DNA of 64,000 bases from NCBI GenBank assembly GCA_015490195.1, contig WFYG01000018.1:1-64000 (forward strand), given 5' to 3'. A model generated the notes under the pieces. The model made no database searches and had not been told where the DNA came from. It worked only from the letters and a program-made list of their open reading frames with translations. The translations under genes and the position numbers were made by a program. Within the stretch, counting starts at the first letter, position 1; each line of letters opens with the position of its first letter. This document shows, piece after piece, positions 32,115 to 40,105 of the stretch. This stretch comes from Thermovibrio sp. (GTDB lineage Bacteria; Aquificota; Aquificia; Desulfurobacteriales; Desulfurobacteriaceae).

Positions 32115-33284
32115 ATGGCAAAAAGGGCTGCATTAGCTCTAACACTTTTTCTCCTAACTGCTTCATGTGGTACAGAAGAAAAGGCTGAACCCATAAAAGT
32201 TAAAGCCGTATCTGGCGTAAAAGTGGAATCGGCACAGGTAATCACCTTCACAAGAAGTGATACCTTCTCAGGAACCGTCATTCCAAACAAACAGATACTC
32301 CTCTCCCCAAAAGTTATGGGATACCTGATAAAGGTAAACGTAAAGGCCGGAGACAGAGTTAAAAAGGGAGAAGTCCTCGCAGTTATAGACAGCTCTGCAA
32401 TAAAGCCCGACGTTGAAAAGGCGAAAGCAGGAATTAAAGAGGTAAACGCCGCCCTTAAAGAGCTTGACAAAGCACTTAAAGAAGTAGAAGCCAGAAAACA
32501 GGCAGCTGAAGCCAACTACCAGCTGGCAGAGAAAACCTACAACAGGTTTAAAAAACTCCTTGAAGCAGATGCCGTGTCAAAACAGAAGTTTGACGAAGTT
32601 GCAGCCCAATACAGAGCAGCAAAGGCAAACCTTGAAGCAGTAAAGGCAAAAGAGGCACAGATACTTGCAAAGAAGAAAGTTCTTCTGGCTAAGAAACAGC
32701 AAGTTGAGGCCTCGCTGAAGAAAGCAAAAGCCTTCCTCTCATACACAGAGCTCCGCTCTCCCGTTAACGGAATCGTCCTTCAGAAACTGATAGATAAAGG
32801 GAACCTCGTCTCACCCCAAACTCCCGTCTTCAAGATCGGCTCACTTCCCCTAAAGGTGAGAGCTTACATAGACGACATCTACGCCGGAAAAGTAAAGGTG
32901 GGAACAGATGTAAAAGTCAAAGTTCAGGGTAAAACGTACACAGGCAGAGTCGTTGAAGTTGACAGGAGCTCCGACCCCGTAACTCACAAGTTCGGAGTTA
33001 AAGTCCTTGTAGAAGGACTCAACGCAATACCCGGAACCTATGCAGTAGTAGAAATTCCCTCCCTTAAAGCAGAAGCAGTTGCAGTACCTAAATCTGCCAT
33101 ATACAGAGTTGGTGCCGTTGAGTACGTGTTCGTAGTGAAAAACGGCATCGCCCACCTGCGAATCGTAAAAACGGGAGAAAAGGTCGGAAACATGGTTATC
33201 GTACTCTCCGGTCTCCATCCGGGAGAGAAAATTGCCGTTACAAAAGTTGAAGACCTTGTAGACGGAGCAAGAGTAGAGGGGTAA
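32115..33284 (+). CDS. RND efflux periplasmic adaptor (membrane fusion protein), probable lipoprotein
   Basis: A 389-residue adaptor linking an inner-membrane RND pump to an outer-membrane channel. The N-terminus is a lipoprotein-like signal (LLTASCG near residue 18). Biotinyl-lipoyl halves (PKVMGYLIKVNVKAGDRVKKG and RSPVNGIVLQKLIDKGNLV) flank a long alanine and lysine-rich helical hairpin, and the beta-barrel and membrane-proximal domains follow. I choose ATG 32115 after GAGAGAGG rather than TTG 32109. It ends 2 bases before the pump gene. Confidence 0.93.
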   Translation: MAKRAALALTLFLLTASCGTEEKAEPIKVKAVSGVKVESAQVITFTRSDTFSGTVIPNKQILLSPKVMGYLIKVNVKAGDRVKKGEVLAVIDSSAIKPDVEKAKAGIKEVNAALKELDKALKEVEARKQAAEANYQLAEKTYNRFKKLLEADAVSKQKFDEVAAQYRAAKANLEAVKAKEAQILAKKKVLLAKKQQVEASLKKAKAFLSYTELRSPVNGIVLQKLIDKGNLVSPQTPVFKIGSLPLKVRAYIDDIYAGKVKVGTDVKVKVQGKTYTGRVVEVDRSSDPVTHKFGVKVLVEGLNAIPGTYAVVEIPSLKAEAVAVPKSAIYRVGAVEYVFVVKNGIAHLRIVKTGEKVGNMVIVLSGLHPGEKIAVTKVEDLVDGARVEG

Positions 33285-33286
33285 AG

Positions 33287-36200
33287 ATGAAAAATGTCAA
33301 TTTAGGAATAGCCGGAAACATAGCAAAGAGGTTTATTACTTCAAAGATAACTCCTCTCCTTCTCATCGCTTCACTTCTCATAGGTGTAGCAGCTGCAATC
33401 TTCACCCCGAAAGAGGAAGATCCTCAGATAGTAGTTCCAATGGTTGACATATTTATTCCCTACCCGGGAGCTCCCGCCAAAGAGGTAGAGAGAAAGGTAA
33501 CAACCCGGTTTGAAAAGCTAATCTGGGAGATAAAAGGGATAGACTACGTCTACTCCGTCACTAAGCCGGGAATGTCCCTCATCATCGCCCGTTTCAAAGT
33601 GGGCGAGGATATGGAAGATTCACTGGTCAAACTCTACAACAAGCTGATGTCAAACATGGACAAACTGCCGCCGGGAGCTCTCCAGCCGTTAGTCAAACCT
33701 AAAGACATAAACGATGTTCCTATAGTTACCCTTACAGTGTGGAGTGAAGATAAAACTCCGTATGAACTAAGGAAAATAGCCAAGGAGCTCTGCCTCCAGC
33801 TTAAACAGGTAGACAACGTCTCAAAAACCTGGATAATAGGTGGAGACACAAGGCGGTTTAAGGTAATAGTTGACAGGGATAAGCTGAAAAACTACCACCT
33901 TTCACTTCTTCAGGTAGCCCAGGCGATAAAGTCTGCAAACGTTAAATTGAATGCAGGAACAATAACGGAGAACAACACAGAGTTCCCGGTTGAAGCTGGA
34001 GAATTCATAAAAACAATAGACGACCTTAAAAACATAGTTGTAGGCGTTTACAGAGGGAAACCTGTCTACCTTAAGAACGTAGCAGAAGTAACAGACGCTC
34101 CAATAGACCCTGAACACTATGTTTACATAGGTTTTGGTCCCCATTCAGAGGAAAAGGGAGTAAGTAAAGAGTTTATAGAGAAACACGGAAACCAGTTCCC
34201 TGCCGTAACAATAGCGATAGCAAAGAAAAAAGGAACAAATGCTGTAACGGTAGCCCACCAGATACTTGAAAAGCTCAAAAAGATAGAACCCCACATGCTC
34301 CCCAAAGACGTCCATGTAACCGTAACCAGAAACTACGGAAAAACCGCTGAAGATAAGTTTGACGAACTTATGTTCCACCTTGGAGTAGCCATCTTTGCCG
34401 TAGTTATCTTTATCGGCCTAACTCTGGGAATAAGAGAAGCCCTCGTAGTATCCCTTGCAATTCCAACAACTCTGGCACTTACCCTCTTCGTAGACCTCCT
34501 TATAGGATACACCCTAAACCGCGTTACCCTCTTTGCGCTTATCTTCTCTCTCGGTCTTCTGGTTGACGACGCCATCGTCGTTGTTGAGAACATCCACAGA
34601 CACTTGAAACTCAAAGAGATGCCACCTTTACAAGCTGCAATCTATGCAGTTGCAGAAGTAGGAAACCCGACAATACTTGCTACCTTCACAGTTATTGCAG
34701 CGCTTCTTCCCATGGCCTTCGTTAGAGGTCTCATGGGACCCTACATGAGACCTATCCCTGTTAACTCCTCAATCGCGATGTTCTTCTCTCTTCTTGTTGC
34801 CTTTATTATCTCCCCATGGGCAGCTTACTATCTCCTCAGGAAAGAAGTTGAAAAAGAAGAAAAGAAAGTTATTTTAGAAGAGACTAGAACCTATAGAATA
34901 TACAACAAACTTATAAGACCTCTTTTAGATTCTGCTCTTAAAAGATGGTTATTCCTTGGAGCTGTTCTGTTCCTCATGATTGGTTCCATCTCAATGTTCT
35001 TCACAAAAACGGTAATAGTTAAACTCCTACCCTTTGACAACAAAAGTGAGTTTCAGGTTGTTGTTGATATGCCTGAAGGTACCTCTCTGGAGGAGACGGC
35101 CAGAGTTGTAAAAGCAATAACAAACTACATTCAGACAATACCAGAAGTTACAGACTACGAAGCGTACATAGGAACAGCATCTCCTTTTGACTTCAACGGA
35201 CTTGTAAGACACTACTACCTGAGAAAAGGTGGAAATGTAGCAGATATACGAATAAACCTTATAGACAAACACAAACGGAAGAGGCAATCTCACGAAATCG
35301 CCAAAGAAGAAAGACCCAAAATTGAAGCGGTAGCAAAGGCTATTAACCCCAAAGCCAACGTAAAAATAGTAGAAGTTCCTCCTGGCCCTCCTGTTCTTGA
35401 CACGCTGGTTGCCGAAATCTACGGAAAGGACGATAAAGTAAGAAGAAGAATTGCCAAAGAGGTTGAAGAAATATTCAAGAAAACACCTGGAGTGGTAGAT
35501 GTAGATACTCTCATAGATGCAGACCACTACAAGTACAAAGTATTAGTAAATAGAAAGAAAGCTAGAGAGTCTGGAGTAACCGATGCACAAATCGCTCAAA
35601 CAGTAAGAATTGCATTGAAAGGAGCTTCTGTATCTGTTGCCCACACGCTCTACGACTCAGATCCTGTTTCCATATTCGTAAGACTCCCGAGAACCCAGAG
35701 AGACGACATTCATAAAATACTTGATCTTACTGTAATGAACAGGAAAGGTAAGCTGATACCCCTGAGAGAACTGGTTAAAATTAAGAAAGTTTTGGCAGAT
35801 AAAACCATTTACCACAAGAACCTCCACCCTGTTTCCTACGTAATAGGAAACGTAGCTGGAAAGTATGAATCTCCAATCTATCCGATTCTTGCTATAAACG
35901 ATTATCTGAAAAAGCACCCACTTCCAGATGGATACAAGCTCAAGTACAACTTTATTCCACCTTCTATTCCTCAAACAGACTTTAAACCGGTGATGAAGTG
36001 GGACGGAGAGTGGCAGATAACCTACGAGACCTTCAGAGATATGGGAGCAGCGTTCATAGTAGCCCTTATCCTCATCTACCTCCTAATTGTAGGCCAGTTC
36101 CAGTCCTTCATAATCCCCATGATTATTATGGCTCCCATTCCGCTAACCATGATAGGAATCATTCCAGGTCACTGGATAATGAGCAAGATTCTCGGAAAAA

Positions 36201-36538
36201 CAGCCTACTTTACAGCTACATCAATGATAGGTTTCATAGCCCTGGCAGGAATAGTTGTAAGGAACTCCATCATTCTGGTGGACTTCATACTTATGAGGAA
36301 GAAAGAGGGAGCTCCTCTCAAAGACTCAATAATAGAAGCAGGAGCAGTGAGACTAAGACCTATAGTTCTAACAGCTGCTGCAGCAATAGTTGGTTCAGCC
36401 GTTATCCTGCTAGATCCCATATTCCAGGGACTTGCAATATCACTACTCTTTGGCGTTTTTGCATCAACAACCTTAACCCTTGGTGTTATTCCAGTTCTAT
36501 ATTACATGTTAGAAAAGAGGAACTGGGAAAAGGAATAA
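33287..36538 (+). CDS. RND efflux pump permease (AcrB/HAE1 superfamily)
   Basis: A 1083-residue proton-driven inner-membrane pump. The N-terminal helix, two large periplasmic loops (about residues 35-345 and 585-890) and two sets of helices are visible. The fourth helix has LGLLVDDAIVVVENIHRH, with the two aspartates of the proton relay. This suggests export of organic compounds rather than metals. Only adaptor and pump are encoded here; no TolC-like channel gene is present in the window, so the outer-membrane part must come from elsewhere. The 73-base gap after the gene contains no clear terminator. Confidence 0.93.
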   Translation: MKNVNLGIAGNIAKRFITSKITPLLLIASLLIGVAAAIFTPKEEDPQIVVPMVDIFIPYPGAPAKEVERKVTTRFEKLIWEIKGIDYVYSVTKPGMSLIIARFKVGEDMEDSLVKLYNKLMSNMDKLPPGALQPLVKPKDINDVPIVTLTVWSEDKTPYELRKIAKELCLQLKQVDNVSKTWIIGGDTRRFKVIVDRDKLKNYHLSLLQVAQAIKSANVKLNAGTITENNTEFPVEAGEFIKTIDDLKNIVVGVYRGKPVYLKNVAEVTDAPIDPEHYVYIGFGPHSEEKGVSKEFIEKHGNQFPAVTIAIAKKKGTNAVTVAHQILEKLKKIEPHMLPKDVHVTVTRNYGKTAEDKFDELMFHLGVAIFAVVIFIGLTLGIREALVVSLAIPTTLALTLFVDLLIGYTLNRVTLFALIFSLGLLVDDAIVVVENIHRHLKLKEMPPLQAAIYAVAEVGNPTILATFTVIAALLPMAFVRGLMGPYMRPIPVNSSIAMFFSLLVAFIISPWAAYYLLRKEVEKEEKKVILEETRTYRIYNKLIRPLLDSALKRWLFLGAVLFLMIGSISMFFTKTVIVKLLPFDNKSEFQVVVDMPEGTSLEETARVVKAITNYIQTIPEVTDYEAYIGTASPFDFNGLVRHYYLRKGGNVADIRINLIDKHKRKRQSHEIAKEERPKIEAVAKAINPKANVKIVEVPPGPPVLDTLVAEIYGKDDKVRRRIAKEVEEIFKKTPGVVDVDTLIDADHYKYKVLVNRKKARESGVTDAQIAQTVRIALKGASVSVAHTLYDSDPVSIFVRLPRTQRDDIHKILDLTVMNRKGKLIPLRELVKIKKVLADKTIYHKNLHPVSYVIGNVAGKYESPIYPILAINDYLKKHPLPDGYKLKYNFIPPSIPQTDFKPVMKWDGEWQITYETFRDMGAAFIVALILIYLLIVGQFQSFIIPMIIMAPIPLTMIGIIPGHWIMSKILGKTAYFTATSMIGFIALAGIVVRNSIILVDFILMRKKEGAPLKDSIIEAGAVRLRPIVLTAAAAIVGSAVILLDPIFQGLAISLLFGVFASTTLTLGVIPVLYYMLEKRNWEKE

Positions 36539-36611
36539 AAGCTTAACAGAGGTTTAAGGCTTTAATAGGTAAAATTGTTTAGAATAGGCTAAAGATGTCA
36601 GGGAGGTTAAG

Positions 36612-36953
36612 ATGAAGAATAAAGTTATTCTAGCTGCCGTACTGGGGGTATTTGGTCTCAGTGGAATAGCTTCAGCCGACGTATGCAAAACAAAACCAGA
36701 GGCCGAATCAGTTAAAGATCCTCTTCCAGTTAAGTATCGGAAACTGAAGGCAGAGAATGAGAACCTTAAGAATAGGCTGGAGTCATGTAAAGAGGAAAAA
36801 GAGCGTATCAGATCAGAAATATCACAGCTGAAATCACAGATTTCCCAATTGGAAACAGAAGAAGCCCAGCTCCGCACAAGGCTAAACCTTTTACCAAGCA
36901 AAGAGAGCTTAGAAGCTCAGATACAAGAGCTGGAAAATAGGGTAGGGAGGTAG
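36612..36953 (+). CDS. Small secreted coiled-coil protein
   Basis: A 113-residue protein with a signal peptide (cleaved near IASAD), a short segment with one cysteine (DVCKTKPEAES) and a long coiled coil (about residues 42-112) with E, K, L and I heptads and one more cysteine (RLESCKEE). GGGAGG lies 7 bases before the ATG. It shares the opening of its coiled coil, of the form E-N-E-x-L-x-x-x-L-E-x-C, with the next gene, so the two may be paralogues, this one without the LysM domain. It is probably periplasmic. No function recognised. Confidence 0.75.
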   Translation: MKNKVILAAVLGVFGLSGIASADVCKTKPEAESVKDPLPVKYRKLKAENENLKNRLESCKEEKERIRSEISQLKSQISQLETEEAQLRTRLNLLPSKESLEAQIQELENRVGR

Positions 36954-36955
36954 AG

Positions 36956-37669
36956 ATGAGAAAACTAATAGCTGCTTTTTCAATAGCTCTTCTAGGGGGA
37001 ATTGGGGTCGTTCATGCCGGTTGCCCTTCTCCAAGTGAAAGCTACGTTCTTTACGCTCCAGATTTTGCCTTCTATCCAGAATCCCTCATAAAGGCCTATC
37101 AGCAGGCAAAGAGGGAAAACGAGGAACTTACAGCCAAGCTTGAGAAGTGTCAAAGAGAGTTAGCACTACTTAAGGCAAAAGAGGCTGAACTCAGAAAACG
37201 TTATGGTGAACTCTCCCGGGAAGTCCAGAGACTGAGGAAAGAGATAGCAGAGATAGAAGCTCTGCAGAGAAGACTTGAAGAGCTCAAAGCTCAGGCTGAA
37301 AACAGAATGTCTCAGTGTGAAGAGATGTTGAAAAGATGGCAGTCCCTTCCAAAGAGCTACACTGTAAAGAGAGGCGATACTCTCTGGGGAATCTCTTCAA
37401 AAAGTTACATATACGGAGATCCATGGCAGTGGCCCCTTATCTATAAGGCTAACAGAGACAAAATCAAGAACCCCCACCTTATCTATCCGAAAGAAGTTCT
37501 TAAAATACCAAGAGACATTACCTGTAAAGATATTATAGAAGCAAGAAGAGAAGCACTCAGAACACCACCACCTCCTGGCGTCAAACCGAAGAAAGTTGGT
37601 CCTGTGAAAGCTGGAGACGTTCCAAAAACAGCTACAGACTACTTTCTCTGCTCCCACTGTTCTAAGTAA
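36956..37669 (+). CDS. Secreted coiled-coil protein with a LysM domain
   Basis: A 237-residue protein: signal peptide (cleaved near VVHAG), a short segment ending near residue 40, a coiled coil at about residues 43-130, then a LysM peptidoglycan-binding domain at about residues 135-183 (YTVKRGDTLWGISSKSY ... NPHLIYPKEVLKIP), and a proline and lysine-rich tail with a CSHC near the C-terminus. It probably sits in the periplasm bound to the wall. Similar LysM coiled-coil proteins are often found with envelope or cytochrome genes. It starts 2 bases after the previous gene and is followed by a clear terminator. Confidence 0.82.
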   Translation: MRKLIAAFSIALLGGIGVVHAGCPSPSESYVLYAPDFAFYPESLIKAYQQAKRENEELTAKLEKCQRELALLKAKEAELRKRYGELSREVQRLRKEIAEIEALQRRLEELKAQAENRMSQCEEMLKRWQSLPKSYTVKRGDTLWGISSKSYIYGDPWQWPLIYKANRDKIKNPHLIYPKEVLKIPRDITCKDIIEARREALRTPPPPGVKPKKVGPVKAGDVPKTATDYFLCSHCSK

Positions 37670-37672
37670 AAT

Positions 37673-37693
37673 AAGGCCACCTTTGGTGGCCTT
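37673..37693 (+). terminator. Rho-independent terminator after the LysM gene
   Basis: The inverted repeat AAGGCCACC (37673-37681), loop TTT, and GGTGGCCTT (37685-37693) gives a 9-pair GC-rich stem, starting three bases after the stop and followed by a short T-rich run. The next gene has its own possible promoter (TTGAAT 37740-37745, TAATAA 37762-37767, 16 bases apart, weak). Confidence 0.85.
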
Positions 37694-37799
37694 TACCTTC
37701 CCTCCTTAAATTCCCATTCCCATTTAACTCTCCTTGTAATTGAATTTCCTTCTCTATAAATTAATAAAGGTAAGGAAATATTATTTTTAGGAGGGAGAG

Positions 37800-38129
37800 A
37801 TGAAAGTAAAAGAGAGCCACGAATTGAGGCTTCAAAAAGTTGTAACTAAAACTGGTGTAGAGCTCTGGAGAATAGTTGTAGCTCCTAACCATTTCTTTTT
37901 GGAGCAAAACCCACAGAAACCTAGTAAATATGGGGTTGCCTACAAACAGATAAAAGAGATATACCCTGACTTCTACATGTTCTGGGAAATAAAAAACGAC
38001 AACTATACCGGCAGGTTATTAACAGGTACTTTCTTAGATAGAGATGACATAGATAAATTCATAGATTCCTTAATAAAGAACGAAGACTATAAAAACTACA
38101 ACGATGTTAAAGACGAAATAATAAAATAG
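37800..38129 (+). CDS. Uncharacterised 109-residue cytoplasmic protein
   Basis: A 109-residue protein with no signal peptide, membrane segment or familiar motif. It is rich in aromatic residues and Lys/Asp/Asn (ELWRIVVAPNHFFLEQNP, YPDFYMFWEIKNDNY) and looks like a compact alpha/beta domain ending in a helical, charged tail. AGGAGGGAGAG stands just before the ATG, and the gene lies between two strong hairpins, so it is a separate, single-gene unit. Base composition is more AT-rich than its neighbours, which may mean transfer or fast evolution. I do not recognise it. Confidence 0.7.
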   Translation: MKVKESHELRLQKVVTKTGVELWRIVVAPNHFFLEQNPQKPSKYGVAYKQIKEIYPDFYMFWEIKNDNYTGRLLTGTFLDRDDIDKFIDSLIKNEDYKNYNDVKDEIIK

Positions 38130-38160
38130 TTGATAGGGCAGCTTAGAGCTGCCCTATCAA
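38130..38160. terminator. Bidirectional terminator between convergent genes
   Basis: A perfect 14-base inverted repeat: TTGATAGGGCAGCT (38130-38143), a TAG loop, and AGCTGCCCTATCAA (38147-38160). It begins right after the stop of the 109-residue gene and overlaps the stop of the diguanylate cyclase gene on the other strand. A-rich bases on both sides would give U-rich ends in each direction. Confidence 0.85.
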
Positions 38161-39377
38161 AAGAGAACATCTCTGTTCTTGCCTTCCCTTTTAGCTCTAT
38201 ACAACCTTTCATCGGCAAGCTCTATAAGCTTATCAATATCTCCGGGCACCTTGACATCGGAGGGAAAGTCTGAAAGGCCGGAACTGAAAGTAACCGGTCG
38301 CCCTATCCCGAAATCCTCTTTAACTAACTTGCTCCTTATTCTTTCAACTGCCTCTACCGCTTCCTCCTTCTTTGAAGAGGGAAAAATTATAAGTATCTCC
38401 TCACCTCCATACCTGATAGGAATATCACTGCCCCTTAGCGTCTCCTTTACTATACTGCCAAAGCGGCGAAGAACTTCATCTCCCTTGGCGTGTCCGTAAA
38501 TATCGTTGATTGATTTGAAGTTATCTATATCAAGAAGTGCAATAGACATAGGAAAAGCTTTCCTCTTCCAGAGAGAAAGATAATTTCCTTTAATTACCAA
38601 ATTAAAGTAGTTTCTATTGAACAAACCAGTTAAAGGATCTTTTACGGCCAGTTGCTTAATGTAATCGTTAAGCCTGGATATTTGCTCTATCAGCTCAGAA
38701 ACCAGTGTGGCTACATCTCTAAATTCCTTAACTTTAAAAGAATAAACATCGTTTTTTTCAGGTTTAACCAATACGGCATCTGTTTTTTTTAGTTTGTCAA
38801 TAAACTCTTTAAGTTTATTAAAGTCAAACTTTATATCGAGCCAGATAGAAATTATAACAACTGCTCCTAAAATAACGAAAGATAACGATATTAGAAGAGC
38901 ATTAAGGAACCAGTAGTTTCTGAACTGATCTATATAGTAACTATTAAATACCGCAAGGAAACATCCCTCTTCTTTTCTTTCCAGAAATTGGGATGCATAT
39001 TCCTCGTATATCGGGAAGGAAATAAAGATTTTATCTCCTTCTTGAAGGAATCTTTCTCCACTTGTACACTTAAACTCCTTTTTAAGATTAGAAGGATAAC
39101 AGTATACCTTTTCATTAAGTAAGAAACAGCTGCCTTCAAGAGCTGGTATTTCATCAACAGCCTTCTTCATACTTTCTTCAATTAGGTATTTATTAGGATA
39201 AATTTCTGCAATGAGATTTATATTCTCTGCCAGAATAGAGGAAATTTCTTCCACATGTTTCTTCTCATAATCTGAAGCCAGTTTATAGGTAAAGAAAGTT
39301 GAAAATAGAAGAAAGAGAAACATCCCTAAAATAAGAACGGAAAACTGAAAAATGAGTAAACTCTTAAAACTCTTCAT
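38157..39377 (-). CDS. Membrane-bound diguanylate cyclase (GGDEF)
   Basis: A 406-residue protein. Two helices, at about residues 8-30 and 160-182, bracket a periplasmic sensor domain of about 130 residues, and a GGDEF domain occupies the C-terminal 165 residues. The active site reads RYGGEEILIIF (GGEEI, an accepted active variant), and RGSD five residues upstream is a typical product-inhibition I-site. It should make cyclic di-GMP in response to a periplasmic signal. It overlaps the binding-protein gene by 4 bases, so the periplasmic protein may be its sensor partner. Confidence 0.9.
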   Translation of the reverse strand: MKSFKSLLIFQFSVLILGMFLFLLFSTFFTYKLASDYEKKHVEEISSILAENINLIAEIYPNKYLIEESMKKAVDEIPALEGSCFLLNEKVYCYPSNLKKEFKCTSGERFLQEGDKIFISFPIYEEYASQFLERKEEGCFLAVFNSYYIDQFRNYWFLNALLISLSFVILGAVVIISIWLDIKFDFNKLKEFIDKLKKTDAVLVKPEKNDVYSFKVKEFRDVATLVSELIEQISRLNDYIKQLAVKDPLTGLFNRNYFNLVIKGNYLSLWKRKAFPMSIALLDIDNFKSINDIYGHAKGDEVLRRFGSIVKETLRGSDIPIRYGGEEILIIFPSSKKEEAVEAVERIRSKLVKEDFGIGRPVTFSSGLSDFPSDVKVPGDIDKLIELADERLYRAKREGKNRDVLF

Positions 39378-40105
39378 CGTTTCTTACACGGACAGGGAAG
39401 TATTCGCTTTTTTGAGCTCTGTTCCACAAGAAATACTATTTCTTTAGCAAGTAAATCGTAATCAATGTTGTCTACATAGTCTAAACCAAACTTTTTCAGG
39501 TCAGGTAGTCCGGAAAATATAAGAAGATTATTGTCTTTACAGAAGTTTACAAGGGTAACCAGATTTATAAGTTTTAGAAGTTTAGGATCAGGAAATACAT
39601 ATACGTATTTATACCTGAGCAGTTTTCTAAAAGTTTCTACAGGTGAATTCCTGAAGGGTATTATTTTGAAGTATTTTGGCGGTAGGTAGATTCTGGCAAT
39701 GGACAACATTCTTCTACTGACAGGGACAGCTACTTTTCTCTTTTCTAATAAAAGAGACTTAAGGAACCTTTTGTAGGTTCTTATAGGTAAAGGGAAAATC
39801 CGCACACCGTAAAAGTTCTTTCTCTTTTGTAAGAGAAATTTTTCGGGAAAGAGAACAAAGGTATACACATTCTTAGTTTCACTGCCTGTCTTAAGTTCTT
39901 TGACTACTGCGGGTGTTCCTATCAAAATTTTCACACTGCAATCTTCTTTAACAATTTTATGGTGGTGCTCCCAGAGAAGTTTCCTTATTTTCTTCTCCAG
40001 CTTTTTAGCCGGGGGAATAGGATAACTGTTAACTATACACACCTCTGCTGCGTACGAAGAGATGTCCATTAAAAATATTAATAAGAATATCGCCACTCTA
40101 ACCAT
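39374..40105 (-). CDS. Periplasmic ABC-type substrate-binding-like protein
   Basis: A 243-residue secreted protein with a signal peptide (cleaved near SYAAE). The fold looks like a type I periplasmic binding protein: alternating strands and helices, VKILIGTPAVVKELK near residue 60, and two similar halves of about 100 residues. It resembles the short members of the ABC_sub_bind group. No permease or ATPase gene is near it. It sits between a TonB-dependent receptor (28-base overlap) and a diguanylate cyclase (4-base overlap), so I think it relays a ligand signal to the cyclase rather than serving transport. The C-terminal PCPCKK is unusual and may be a metal or disulfide site. Confidence 0.6.
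   Translation of the reverse strand: MVRVAIFLLIFLMDISSYAAEVCIVNSYPIPPAKKLEKKIRKLLWEHHHKIVKEDCSVKILIGTPAVVKELKTGSETKNVYTFVLFPEKFLLQKRKNFYGVRIFPLPIRTYKRFLKSLLLEKRKVAVPVSRRMLSIARIYLPPKYFKIIPFRNSPVETFRKLLRYKYVYVFPDPKLLKLINLVTLVNFCKDNNLLIFSGLPDLKKFGLDYVDNIDYDLLAKEIVFLVEQSSKKRILPCPCKKR

Noticed and set aside
35998..36546. A 182-residue frame on the plus strand inside the RND pump gene
   Set aside because: It is an out-of-frame reading of conserved pump sequence with no promoter, ribosome site or plausible protein composition.
36539..36611. A terminator hairpin after the RND pump gene
   Set aside because: AAAGCTTAA and TTTAAGGCTTT can pair only with a bulge and no T run follows, so support is too weak.
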